This document shows positions 1 through 9,723 of a DNA stretch of 64,000 bases, piece by piece. A program made the position numbers and the translations under genes. This stretch comes from UBA7803 sp963822255. Lineage in GTDB: Bacteria > Pseudomonadota > Gammaproteobacteria > Pseudomonadales > Azotimanducaceae. Location: NCBI GenBank assembly GCA_963822255.1, contig CAWGGV010000006.1, forward strand, positions 1-64,000. The letters are read 5' to 3'. Below the pieces are notes generated by a model, which was not told the origin of the DNA, did not search any database, and saw nothing but the letters and a program-made list of their open reading frames with translations. Positions within the stretch are counted from its first letter, which is position 1. Each line of letters starts with the position of its first letter.

Positions 1-42
1 CAAGGAACGCACGCCCGGATGTCCATCGCCCAACTCGAGTGT

Positions 43-1076
43 CTAAGCAGTCGACGGAAGTGCACGCTGCTGATCGTCCACATGCGCCGCCTGACCCCGC
101 CACCCTCTGACAGATGCCTGGTACTCTATGGCGGGATGCTCGCGATGCGCGAAATGTCCGGCATCGAGGATCTGCTCCCGCGAACTTTGCGCATCACCAA
201 CAATGCGAGCAGTCGTGCAGCGCACCTCGCCGTCAATGCGGAAGCTGATCTGGCGGCGCACGAAGAGATGCAGGTGGTACAGAAAGCGCGGAACCACACC
301 AATGTACCGCTTCCACAGCCTACGTGGTTCGCAAGCAAGTCGATAGAGCCACTCCAGCCCCGCCTCCTGCATCCAGCCTGGAGCTCGAGAAATGAGACCA
401 GCATGAACGTCGAATGCAGCTCCCACGCCAACCAATGTTGCGCTCAGCTGATTCGCATGCGCCTGCATCCACAGCTCCTGCTTTGGAGTGGATAGTCCCA
501 CCCAAACTACGTCTGCTCCACTGTCGCGGATACGTTGCGCGGCATCTTCATCAATCGCAGATGATGCTTCCGCAAAGGGGGGACATTCACATCCAGCGAT
601 ACGCGAGGCCGGAATTGCTTAGCAAGCTCCTCGGTCAGCTTCTCAGCAACGCCTTCTCTACCGCCGTAGAAATAGTGCGAACGGCCAGCTGGGATGGACA
701 GTTTGCACACCTCCAGCATTAACTCTGGGCCGCACGTACGCTCAACGGCCAGGCCCAGCGCCTTCCCGATCCACACCAGCGGAACGCCATCAGGGGTCAC
801 CATGTCAGCGTGATTGTGAGCGCTCATGAGCTGGCAGTCGTCCTGGGCCTGAACAATCCCGTGCGCGTCGCGCACACAAACGTACCTACCACGGTCATCA
901 TCGGCCCATATCAATATTCGATCCGCCGCCTCTCGCAGGGTCACGCAGTCGACTGGAACCTCCAAAACGTCAAAGCAGGGCGTGACGACCGGTTGCTTCA
1001 GACGGCAACCCATTGTCCCGCCCGGTACTACATTCCGTAGATTTTCGCTGACGTTCGGCACCGCTTTGTGCGTCAC
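43..1076 (-). pseudogene. WecG/TagA/CpsF family glycosyltransferase, one frameshift
   Basis: Family members transfer an N-acetyl-hexosaminuronate or ManNAc-type sugar onto a lipid-linked intermediate in surface polysaccharide synthesis. The first part (507-1076) carries the family signature TPDGVPLVW, then a GPELM stretch and an FYGGREGVAEKL stretch. The second part (43-501) continues with VGLSTPKQELWM, VGVGAAFD and a C-terminal RLACEPRRLWKRY segment. The two parts join smoothly if one base is changed in the run of six G at 577-582, where the shifted frame reads PPFAEASSAIDEDAAQRI. The start is GTG at 1076 or, more like the family, ATG at 1013. Every family block is intact, so either a sequencing error or a homopolymer phase switch could explain the break. 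It lies near fcl, gmd and exosortase remnants, which fits an exopolysaccharide locus. Confidence 0.8.
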
Positions 1077-1321
1077 CTCCCTCCATGTCCCCCACCGCCT
1101 TCAAGGCTCTGCAACTGGCGCCGAGCATTCAATCTAGAGCAGGATTGCAACGGTATGAATCCCCCGCATGGGTGAATCGCACGTGGGGCAGGCCTGACCA
1201 ACTCATTCCGCTGATGGAGGGTGAGTAACGTGCTCCAGACACACACCACCGGCCAGCCCTCGGTCGAGGGCAGCAGATTGCCAGAGACCCACCAACCACC
1301 TCCTGCTGACGGTAGATCGGC

Positions 1322-1537
1322 TCACGCTAGACGATGATCGAGCGCATCAGCACACGCAGCGCTCGTGCATGGGGGACTGCGCCGACCGGTGATCGGGACG
1401 AGCTTGTCGAGCAAAGCCTCGAGCCCGAGGCGTTCGATGCAGTGGTTGATGAGTTGATGAGTGACCACCAGTCGCGCCGTTTGAAGTGCGAATCGCAGCA
1501 AGTCCGAGGCCACGGCACCGCCAAAGCTGTCGGCCAT
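1322..1537 (-). mobile_element. IS1634-like transposase N-terminal remnant (DUF4277-like)
   Basis: A short reading frame contains LINHCIERLGLEALLDKLVP, which resembles the start of IS1634/DUF4277 transposases (pattern: VNHxIERLGLxxLLxxxVP). About twenty codons later a different frame reads HARALRVLMRSIIV, which matches the following block of the same family (AKALGVLLRSIIV), so a frameshift lies between them. Nothing further of the transposase is visible on either side, and no terminal inverted repeats were recognised. The flanks 1077-1321 and 1538-1684 hold no recognisable gene. I read it as a dead fragment; the family call rests on two short motifs. Confidence 0.5.
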
Positions 1538-1684
1538 TCATCGCCGTAGATCGCAGCGGGGTCGCGAGTTCATGGGCCGGTCAGGAGACGGTGATCTGCG
1601 CCGCCCTCAGTACATAGCAGAATCGCATCGAAAGCCCGGGCGATGGATTACGATTGCAGTAATGTCGGCGCACGAGCCCTCTCG

Positions 1685-2239
1685 TCACCACCTACAAGCG
1701 CCGCTGAGCCTAATGTGCTGCCGCCGCGTGCCGATGACGAACAACCCCGCCAATGCCGTGCCCAGCAGCCACAAAGCAGCCGGCAGCGGAACCACGTTCA
1801 TGGTCCCCGCGTACGATGATATCGCGCCAGCAACTCGCGTTGCCTGAATTGTTAACGTATGACTCCCGGTGGCCAAGCCCGAGACACTCAGGAGATTGAG
1901 CGGCGATAAGGGGTCGAATCCGCCTACCGTGGAGCCATCTATGGCGACGTCCGTGATATTGATGCCAGTAATACTAGGAGCGTCAAATTCCGCCGTGGCA
2001 AGAGCCGCTGATGCCGGACCGGAATCAACTGAAAAAAGAAAGTTGTGAGTTATAGAGGTCAGCCCCGAGTTCTGAAATATTGACCCGCCGAACGAGAAGC
2101 CCGAACCATCACCGTTGTCAGTAATGGTCGCGCCGAAAGTCCCGCTAGTACCATCGCCCGTGATGGTCGCCGCTTCCACCGCATTACTGGCCGTTCCGAG
2201 TGCGATTAACGCCACAAATAGAAATGGATTACGGTTCAA
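1685..2239 (-). CDS. VPLPA-CTERM sorting domain protein
   Basis: A 184-residue secreted protein of unknown function. Residues 1-23 form a signal peptide ending near VEAA. The middle is rich in Gly, Thr, Ser and Asn with beta-strand spacing. Near residue 150 comes the sorting signal VPLPAALWLLGTALAGLFV, a hydrophobic segment, followed by the basic stretch GTRRQ. Such tails are recognised by exosortase D (XrtD), which processes the protein during export to the surface or an extracellular matrix. The start is TTG at 2237-2239, with GGGGGAG about eight bases upstream. A 3' extension after the basic stretch (HIRLSGACRW) is longer than usual and may be a drifted stop. The cognate enzyme beside it (2457-4040) is broken, so this protein may be unprocessed unless another exosortase exists elsewhere. 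Confidence 0.75.
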   Translation of the reverse strand: MNRNPFLFVALIALGTASNAVEAATITGDGTSGTFGATITDNGDGSGFSFGGSIFQNSGLTSITHNFLFSVDSGPASAALATAEFDAPSITGINITDVAIDGSTVGGFDPLSPLNLLSVSGLATGSHTLTIQATRVAGAISSYAGTMNVVPLPAALWLLGTALAGLFVIGTRRQHIRLSGACRW

Positions 2240-2456
2240 AATCTGACTCCCCCTTTTCCAGCAGGAATGCCAAGTTACTGCCGTGTACGATCAACGGCCA
2301 TCACCCGACCGAGGTATTTTGAGAGGAATCGGCCCAGTTGGAGGTTTCACCGCGCAATTAGCGGTAAGTGCGCCGGCAAGCACCGAGCACGATCCGTTCA
2401 GTTTATATCACCCGACTGGGGGTACGCCGCCCGTCGCGAATCCCTATTCTAGACGA

Positions 2457-4040
2457 ATGGCTGCTATCCACGGCCAGCCCGTCGCACCCACCACTTGCTG
2501 CCTTGCGTCTTCCTGATCGCAACGGGAAGCGCCGGGGTATTTGCCGCAGGACTCGCTCCGTGAAATGGTCCGGAATTGACCGTCCAGAATACAGCTACAG
2601 CTGTCTCGTTCCGTTCGTTGTTGGATTTTTGGTGGGCAAAGATTGCCCGCACTACTTCATTCTTCCCTAAAGCCCTCGTGGACGGCGCACTATGCGCAGT
2701 TGCAGACGTTCACCCTCATGCTGGTAGGTGAGCTCAGCGCTAGATGCGGTAAGTTCGATATCGGTTTCCTGCTGCTCGTCATCGGGCTTGTCGTGGCCGC
2801 ATTTGGAGTCCGCGGCGCTGCCGATTTGTGGGCACCGCTAGCGTACTTCGGTATTCCTGGTTCCTCTTCCAAATTTCTTATACGCGAATCTATCGCAAAG
2901 CCTGCAGTTGACCTCGTCAGACATGGCGTGCACCTGCTCCGGTTGATCTGCATCAGCGTCTTCATGCAAGGAAACGTCATCGACTTGGGCGGGTATCAGC
3001 TGCAGGTCGCCGATGCTTGCAGCGGGCTCCGTTACCTCTTTTCCGCTGACGAGTTTCGCCTTTCTCATTGCGATACCTTCTACAAGGGACCGCTTTGGCA
3101 GCGCCTGCTGCTATTCGCTTCAGCTGCACCGATCGCAATTCTGATGAACAGCGTACGAATTGCCTGTATTGCGGATACTCGTGGACGCTGGGCGCGTCCA
3201 TGGCCGACGGCTTTTTACATGCGTTTGAGGGGTGGCGGTGTTTCGATCTGTCTTGTGCATACTCGCCGCAGAAGTCTGGCTGCTGGGTCGACTGTGCATA
3301 TCGAGCGGCACGCCTTGGATCTCTTGGATCTGCACATCCCACTCGACCGGCAAGCTTTTTCAAGCTGAGCAGAAGCCCAATGATACGAATCGCCCCAATG
3401 GTTGCAGCTGCTGTCGCAATCGTGGTCCTGACCTTTGTGACGCACACCCTCGCCAGCCGCAGGGGAGATCGTTCCCCCACCAGAGGAACTTCGCAGCTTT
3501 CCCATTGCTTCATGCGGACTGGCTTGGTAGGAGGGCCACATCGAAACGCCGCTGCTAAAGCAGCTGAAGCTGACGGGATATGTCGTCGCTGATTGATCCG
3601 CAATCGGAGGTATTCGCTGCCGGTCAACCTTTACGTCGCCTACTACGGCTCTCAACGCAATGGCGCTTCCATACACTCGCCACGTTCCTGTCTACCAGGG
3701 AGCGGCTGGGTCATTGAGCACCGCCGGCGCCTCGCACTGCACTCTGTCGCAGGTGTAAGCTTCGCCACCGTCCTTCCGATAAACCGCGTCGTGATCTCCA
3801 AGGGGCAAGAGCGCGAACTGTTTTACTACTGGTTTCAGCAACGAGGACGTGTTCTCACGAATGAAATTTGGTGAAGTGTATCTGTTTTGGGATGCCTTGA
3901 CGCGCAGCCGTACAGACGGAGCGCTCGTCCGACTGGTCACCCCGGTGCCGGACCAGTCATCGATCGGTGAAGCGGACGCGGAACTCCAAGACTTCATCGC
4001 TGACTTCCGAGGCGTGCTGAATCATTTCGGTCCCAACTAG
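2457..4040 (+). pseudogene. xrtD: Exosortase D-EpsI fusion (XrtD type), multiple frameshifts
   Basis: Pieces of a single long exosortase fused to an EpsI domain lie in order across all three frames. In order they are: start MAAIHGQP at 2457; a membrane helix VFLIATGSAGVFAAGL; the EYSHGY-like block RPEYSYSCLVPFVVGFLVG near 2590-2640; NVIDLGGYQLQ; and the catalytic block ADACSGLRYLF near 3022-3050. Next comes LTSFAFLIAI in another frame, then GPLWQR, ILMNSVRI with the conserved Arg, and MADGFLHAFEGW with the conserved His near 3200-3235. The EpsI part follows: VNLYVAYYGSQRNGASIHSP near 3620, then YYWFQQRGRV and YLFWDALTRSRTDGALVRL up to the stop at 4040. In the family this enzyme cleaves VPLPA-CTERM substrates. 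At least five frame changes make it inactive as read, unless they are sequence errors. Confidence 0.8.
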
Positions 4041-4249
4041 CAGCGACGGCTCCACGGCAAGGTCGCTAATCCCGCCGCCTGATTCGAACACGATGAGCTA
4101 AAGATCCAAGTGCACAACCGCGAGAGCGCGAAACTGTTCGAGTGGGCCCAAAGATGCCAGAACGATCCTTGCTGCTGTCGGCCGCGCACGCGGTGCGTTA
4201 TCTAATTCACCGCATAGACCCACTAGCTTAGGCCTAAGGCCCGGGCAGA

Positions 4250-4505
4250 GCAGAGCCGAACGGCCAGGCAGCCGCGGCAACGGAGCCACCGAGAAGGCGT
4301 CGACGTGTGGGATGCCGGAGAATTGCCTCCATCATTGCGAAAATCGTCGAGTGTGCAATATCAGCCCGACTCGCCACAGATCGCTGCTGGGCAATAGACG
4401 GTGATAACCAGATTCACTCGTCGATAGTCGTACTCCATTGCTCGGACGAGTCCAGCGCGTATACGAGGGTACTCACAACGATGAAGAATCGTCAGCTTGA
4501 AGTGG
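4250..4505 (-). pseudogene. Degraded partial copy of the VPLPA-CTERM gene at 6938-7546
   Basis: The DNA here aligns by eye with 7000-7260: shared stretches include GAGAAGGCGTCGACGTGTG, TCGCTGCTGGGCAA and GTATACGAGGG. The encoded piece CPAAICGESG matches CPAAICGDSG of the intact gene, and a shifted frame reads VDAFSVAPLP where the intact gene has VDAFSVVPLP. Substitutions and small indels are spread throughout, so this is an older duplicate that is genuinely decaying. Its 5' side is fused directly to the 3' end of fcl. The 210 bases on its other side (4041-4249) hold nothing I recognise. Confidence 0.75.
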
Positions 4506-5502
4506 TCTGCAGGCGCCGAGCCGGTGCCAGCATGAGACTTACCCCGGTGCGGGTTGACCAGGTACCACTCATACGTGCGATTCAGCCCTTCCTCGAGCCC
4601 GGTGCGTGCGCGCCAGCCCGTGGCGTGCAGCCGGCCGACGTCCAGCAGCTTCCGCGGCGTGCCGTCGGGCTTGGAGGTGTCGAAGACGATGCGCCCCTCA
4701 AAGCCGACCACGCGGGCAACCAGTTCCGCCAGCTCGCCGATGGCACGTCCTCGCCGGTGCCGACGTTGATATGCGACAGCATGGGCTGCGGTCTGCGCCA
4801 GGTACACGTCATCCGGCAGGTTCATGACGTGCACCGACGCCGCCGCCATGTCGTCCACGTGCAGGAATTCCCGGCGGGCGCGCCCGGAGCCCCAGACCGT
4901 CGACGGTTCGCGCGCCGTCCGACCTGGCCCGGTGGAAGCGTTGCGATCAGCGCCGGAATCACGTGGCTGTTCTCCGGGTGGAAGTTGTCGCCTGGGCCGT
5001 AGAGGTTGGTGGGCATGACGCTGCGGTAGTCGCGTGCCGTACTGGCGGTGTAAGCCTCGCACATCTTGATGCCGGCGATCTTGGCGATGGCGTACGGCTC
5101 GTTGGTCGGCTCGAGCGGGCCGGTGAGCAGAGCGTCCTCGCGCATCGGCTGCGGCGCGAGCTTCGGATAGATGCAGGACGAGCCGAGAAACAGCAGCTTC
5201 TGCACGCCGGCTCGGTGCGGCGGCGTGGATGACGTTGGCTCTGGATCGCCAGATTGTCGCGGATGAATTCGGCTGGATAGCGTGTCGTTGGCGACGAATG
5301 CCGCCGACCTTGGCCGCGGCCAGGAAGACGACCTGTCGGTGCGCTCGGCGGCGAAGAAGGCATCGACCTCGGCGCTGATCGGACGAGGTCGAGATCGGCT
5401 CGCGACCGGGTGACGAGCATCAGCGTCGAGTGCCGTCGCCGCGAGCGGCGTGACGATCGCGGAGCCCACCATGCCGCGATGGCCGGCGACGAAGATGCGC
5501 AC
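4506..5502 (-). pseudogene. fcl: GDP-L-fucose synthase, several frameshifts
   Basis: The enzyme converts GDP-4-keto-6-deoxymannose to GDP-L-fucose with NADPH, making a precursor for fucosylated surface polysaccharide. From the ATG at 5502 the frame reads RIFVAGHRGMVGSAIV, the family Rossmann start, then breaks. A second frame carries LLFLGSSCIYPKLAPQPM, ALLTGPLEPTNEPYAIAKIAG with the catalytic Tyr and Lys, and PTNLYGPGDNFHPENSHV. A third carries REFLHVDDMA, then LLDVGRLHATGWRARTGLEEG and TYEWYL. About three or more indels separate blocks that are otherwise close to consensus. There is no stop after TYEWYLVN; the frame runs on into the VPLPA gene fragment and stops at 4361. It lies 24 bases downstream of gmd, a classic gmd-fcl pair. 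Confidence 0.85.
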
Positions 5503-5526
5503 GCCGCTCGATCGTTCAGCGCTCCG

Positions 5527-6654
5527 TCATGGCAGGATGACGGCGTGGCCGTGCTCTTTCAGCAGCGCGTACTGGCGCGCCTTCGCCAGGTCGCACTGCG
5601 ACCATCTCCTCGACCACATCGCTTCGAGCGGATCTCCGGCTGCCAGCCGAGCCGCGTTTGCGCCTTGCTCGGATCGCCCAGCAGGGTCTCCACCTCGGCC
5701 GGCCGGAAGTAGCGGGGATCGACGCCGGACGATGACGTCGCCGGCCTCACCGCCGGCGCCGCGGATCCACGATCCACCGCCGTGACGGTGCCCACCTCGT
5801 CGGCACCGTCGCCGCCGAACGACAGCGTGATGCCGGCGTAGCCGGCGGCCAGCTCGACGAACTCGCGTACCGAGATCTGCCGGCCGGTGGCGATGACGAA
5901 GTCCTCGGGCCTCGTCCTGCTGGAGCATCATCCACTGCATTCGCACGTAGTCGCGGGCGTGTCCCCAGTCGCGCCGGGCGGCGAGGTTGCCGAGGAACAG
6001 GCAAGACTCGAGGCCGAGGGCGATGTTGGCGAGGCCGCGGGTGATCTTGCGCGTCACGAAGGTCTCGCCGCGGACGCGGCGACTCGTGATTGAACAGCAT
6101 GCCGTTGCAGGCGTACATGCCATAGGCCTTCGCGGTAGTTCACGGTGATCCAGTAGGCGTACAGCTTGGCCACCGCGTAGGGCGAGCGCGGATGGAACGG
6201 CGTGGTCTCCCGCTGCGGGCGTTTCCTGCACCATGCCGAAGAGCTCCGAGGTCGACGCCTGGTAGAAGCGGGCTGGTCTTCTCCAGGCCGAGGAAGCGGA
6301 TGGCCTCGAGCAGGCGCAGCGCGCCGAGGGCATCCACGTCGGCCGTGTACTCCGGCGACTTCGAACGACACGGCGACGTGCGACTGAGCGCCGAGGTTGT
6401 AGATCTCGTCCGGCTTTACCTCGTTCATGATTCGGAAGAGGTTCGAGCTGTCGGTGAGATCGCCGTAGTGGAGCATGAGTGTGCGGATTCGGCGCGTGCG
6501 GATCCTGATAGAGGTGGTCGATGCGCTCGGTGTTGAAGAGCGAGCTGCGGCGCTTGATGCCGTGCACCCGATATCCCTTCTCCAGCAGGAACTCTGCCAG
6601 GTAGGACCCATCCTGGCCGGTGATGCCTGTGATGAGCGCCGTCTTCCTCGTCAT
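5527..6654 (-). pseudogene. gmd: GDP-mannose 4,6-dehydratase, many frameshifts
   Basis: The enzyme makes GDP-4-keto-6-deoxymannose from GDP-mannose, the step before fcl. The start ATG at 6654 gives TRKTALITGITGQDGSYLAE, the NADP-binding fold, followed by GYRVHGIKRRSS. Later blocks sit in alternating frames: MLHYGDLTDSSNLFRI, IYNLGAQSHVAVSFE, FYQASTSELFGMVQETP, SPYAVAKLYAYWITVNYREG with the Tyr/Lys pair, ETFVTRKITRG, RDWGHARDYV and, near the end, KAQTRLGWQPE and DLAKARQYALLKEHGH. I count at least eight frame changes in about 1.1 kb, yet nearly every family motif is intact. That pattern suits recent indels or uncorrected sequencing error better than old decay. Upstream, 6655-6937 shows no gene. 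Confidence 0.85.
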
Positions 6655-6937
6655 GCCGAATCCTTGGCCCATGGCGCAGAGTCTATTAGCCCCGTCGTGC
6701 ACCTGCTGCCGATGTGCGTGGCCTCACGATCGCTGTGCCACGCGCTGTGGAGAACGCCACTCGCGGCGTTCGGCGGGATCCTCAGCGAGCTAGGCGGGCG
6801 CAGAGCTTTCCAGACCTTCGTTGGCGATTTGTCAGCCAATCCTCGAGCGATACACTACTGAGTGACGAGAAGACGGCCGCCCGGGGAGGCCGGTCGACGG
6901 CAATGCGGACTTGCAGCGACCGGCAATGTTCGGGAGG

Positions 6938-7546
6938 TTAGGCGAATCTGAGCCGCTCACTGCCCAAGACACGCTGCAGCCCAAAGAGTCCAAGCAGCGC
7001 CGTGCCGAACAGCCATGCAGCCGCGGGCAACGGAACCACCGAGAAGGCGTCGACGTGTGAGATGCCAGCGGGATTGGTTCCACCATTGGTGAAATCAGCG
7101 AGCGTGTAATATCGGCCCGAATCGCCACATATCGCTGCTGGGCAAAAGACGGTGGTAATCACGCCCCACTCGTGGATATCGGTACTCCAATGTTCGGACG
7201 AGCCCAGCGTATACGAGGGCACTATTTCACCAAGGATGAAGTAGCCGTCAGCTTTGAACGCAAGGTGGGTGATCGAAGGATCTGTTACCGACCAAGTACC
7301 ATTCAGGTCCCCACTCCCGGAATCAATCGTGTACGCGAATCCCGAAGCCTTCGACACTACGTCGGCGCCGAGAATTGCGGAAACATTCTCGACTGTCGGG
7401 TTGCCGTCGTGGCCGCAGGGCTCCACCTCTATTGCTTCAGGACACCCGCCAACGAACTGCAAGCCGGTCGTGCTCGCGACGGCTCCCGAAACCGCGGCGA
7501 GTCCCAGAATAGCAACCAGTGCTGCACTCGAACTAGAGCGTCCCAT
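6938..7546 (-). CDS. VPLPA-CTERM sorting domain protein
   Basis: A 202-residue exported protein of unknown function. Residues 1-25 are a signal peptide ending near AVAS. The mature part has four Cys (CPEAIEVEPC and FCPAAIC), which could form disulfides. Near residue 168 the sorting signal VPLPAAAWLFGTALLGLFG is followed by an Arg-containing tail. The ATG at 7546 is preceded by GAGGTGGG at good spacing. Part of its sequence is repeated in degraded form at 4250-4505. It should be a substrate for the XrtD-type exosortase whose broken gene lies at 2457-4040. No enzymatic domain is visible; related proteins are usually surface or matrix components. Confidence 0.8.
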   Translation of the reverse strand: MGRSSSSAALVAILGLAAVSGAVASTTGLQFVGGCPEAIEVEPCGHDGNPTVENVSAILGADVVSKASGFAYTIDSGSGDLNGTWSVTDPSITHLAFKADGYFILGEIVPSYTLGSSEHWSTDIHEWGVITTVFCPAAICGDSGRYYTLADFTNGGTNPAGISHVDAFSVVPLPAAAWLFGTALLGLFGLQRVLGSERLRFA

Positions 7547-7654
7547 GACCCACCTCGCTCGTATTTAGTTGCCCACGATAAGGCAAGACACCTTGACGTA
7601 GTATCCCCCCAACGAGTGAGGGAACGTGCGATGCCGACGGAAGACGAGCCGTCA

Positions 7655-7768
7655 GCAGATCCGGGCGGCAGGTAGCCCGTGGAAGATTCGCCTCCCGCCG
7701 GCTAGAAGCACCAGCGCCGAAAGGAACAGCCACGCTGCCGCCGGTAAAGGCGTGGCCGCGCGGCGACG
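7655..7768 (-). other. VPLPA-like sorting tail in frame after a TGA stop
   Basis: Directly after the TGA at 7769-7771 that ends the PD40 frame, the same frame stays open for 38 codons. It reads AATPLPAAAWLFLSALVLLA followed by GGRR, then stops at 7652-7654. This is a typical VPLPA-CTERM tail (Pro-Leu-Pro, hydrophobic helix, basic end). It is very probably the original C terminus of the PD40 protein, cut off by a nonsense change or by nearby compensating indels. Confidence 0.7.
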
Positions 7769-8787
7769 TCAACGGCTCGTCAGACCTCGCCCACTCGCAG
7801 ATCGCCGCAGAGGCCTCGGCGATCTGCGACCCGCCCCGTTCATGGCGCCTTGGGCCCCGCTCCCGGCCACCTGTTGCTGCGCTTGAACGATCCGAGGTAG
7901 ACGGGGTCCGCCCGATCCGTCCAACGCCACCCGATAGTTGCCTTCTCTCAATCGTCCTGCGCGATTGGCCCAGTAGACGATCTGCGAATCGTCAGGCGAC
8001 CACGATGGCTGATATCGCGCCTGACCCTCGACGACGTTCGGCAGACGCCGCAGGTTCGGCCGTGCCGCACCGAGATCAACCACCCACACGTCGGACTGGC
8101 CCTGATTGCTGGTAGTGCTGACGGTGCTGAAGGCGAACCGGCTGTTGCTGGTCGTCGACCACTGCAGGTAGTCGATCCGGGAGGGAAGCGGCACTCCGGC
8201 GTCGTCAAGCTGCTGGGTGATGTCGACCGCCCCGCTCAAGGTCAGCTGGCCCATTGGATCGACAGAGACATCCGCCACAATCACCCGCTGAGCGGTGTAG
8301 TCGTCACTGGGCCAGGCCACGAAAGCGAGGCGCGTTCGGTCCGGAAGCCAGGTCGGGTTCATTGCAGCCCAGGAGCCGCTCAGCTCAACGGGCGGCGTCC
8401 AGCTCAGCTCATGACTTCCGAACGACGCGGGATTCGCGAGCCGCAGGTGGCTTCCTTCATCCGCAACCTGGTCGGTGAAGACGATGACTTCGACCGACGG
8501 TATGGGAGGATCAGCGTTATCGTCGCCCGGCACCACGGCCCAAGCGACAGGATAGGCGTCCCACCAATGGGTCCACTGCGCCACGGCAACTTCCTGCAGG
8601 GCATCCGGATCGACATGGGCCAGAATCAGTTGCCGCCCGTCGGACCTGAAGAACGCGACTCGATCGCCTGCAGGCGACCAGGCCGGGCGTCGGCCCGCAT
8701 CGGCGACGGTGCCGGCATGGGATCCAATGTTGTTGTGCCCTGCGTCGAGGGAAGGTAGCCTCTGACCGGCAGGCCTATGCTGCGATC
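7769..8787 (-). pseudogene. PD40/TolB-like beta-propeller protein, 5' truncated and with premature stop
   Basis: The frame contains repeats typical of PD40 (WD40-like) beta-propellers: RRPAWSPAGDRVAFFRSDG near 8690, a middle repeat around RTRLAFVAWPSDDYTAQRV, and YQPSWSPDDSQIVYWAN near 7980. Such domains bind partners or carbohydrates at the cell surface or in the periplasm. The frame is open from about 8787, but no usual start codon occurs before GTG at 8584, and repeats are already present upstream of that. The true start and signal peptide are therefore missing. The 5' edge coincides with the start of a TonB receptor remnant on the other strand, suggesting a rearrangement. The last forty residues before the stop are unusually Arg-rich and may be out of frame. 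The sorting tail follows in frame after the TGA. Confidence 0.6.
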
Positions 8788-9640
8788 GTCACTTGCTCAC
8801 GTGCCAGCTGTTGCACTCCTCGCCGCATCCACCGCGCTTGCTGAACAGCCGAACGCGCCAGTTCCCATCGAAGAAGTCGTCGTCACCGCCGAAAAGTGGG
8901 ATCGCAGCCTGGATCATTCCACCGCGAGTGTCGTCGTGCTGACCCGCGACGACCCGGCTCGCGTCACCGAACGTGATCACGTCGAGCTGCTGCGGCGGAT
9001 TCCCAACGTACGCGTCGATCCCGTGGATGAGCGTATCGCTTTTCGCGGAATGCCCGAGAGGGGGTTCGCGGGCTTCGGCAACAATTCCAACCTGCAGCTC
9101 GATGAAGCGACGTATACACCTTATTACCTTTCGGATGTAAAGCTCCCGCTCTGGGACTTGCGGCAGCTGGAGGTGCTGCGAGGCGCCCAGACCGGCGCGG
9201 CTCTGTTCTCGGCGACCGGCGTGATCGCAGCGGTGTCGGAGGGCCCCGGCTAGAGGTGAACGATTTCGATCAGTCTGCAGACGCCGATCTGGTGCTCGAT
9301 GAGCGGTTCGATGGCAATTCGCTGCAATATCTATCGCGGTTGCGCTTCGACGGCACATGGAAGCTCGAAGCCGGAGGAGTCTTTCATCGCGTTCTATCCA
9401 GTCGGATAGCCGCCAGCGGTTGGTTCAGCGCGCTGGACCCGGACGGGCCAGGTCCCGTTCCGGCCATCGACTCGTTCGTTTCCAGCTTACCGAGTCTCGA
9501 GCAGCGACCTCAGCCTACAGATACTCGCGTTCTTCCCATGCTGGCGGTGCAGCGCGCCATCACCGACAGCCGGGCTCTGCAACCGTGGCCGTCTTTGCTG
9601 CGATTGTCGTTGAAATCGATTTCGAGCGAGATTCGCCCTA
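8777..9640 (+). pseudogene. TonB-dependent receptor remnant (plug and first barrel strands)
   Basis: An N-terminal signal peptide (AVALLAASTALAE) is followed by the TonB-box-like segment PIEEVVVTAEK and plug motifs such as LLRRIPNVRVD, IAFRGMPERG and LRQLEVLRGAQTG. The frame stops at 9253. A second frame beginning at 9256 continues with barrel-like sequence (LQYLSRLRFDGTWKLEAGGV, SALDPDGPGPVPA) until about 9640, where similarity to the family fades. A full receptor needs about 700 residues, so most of the barrel is missing. The second piece runs without a stop into the LuxR regulator. It would have been an outer membrane uptake receptor; the substrate cannot be told. Confidence 0.7.
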
Positions 9641-9723
9641 TCCGATACATTTCCGCTGTTGTGCCGAGCACGACCTCCCTCGTTAATGGTTCGTTCTACC
9701 CGAACGACAAGGAGCCCACGGCT

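Noticed and set aside
5527..6654. Programmed frameshifting in gmd
   Set aside because: There are at least eight shifts and no slippery site with a structure; programmed shifts occur once per gene.
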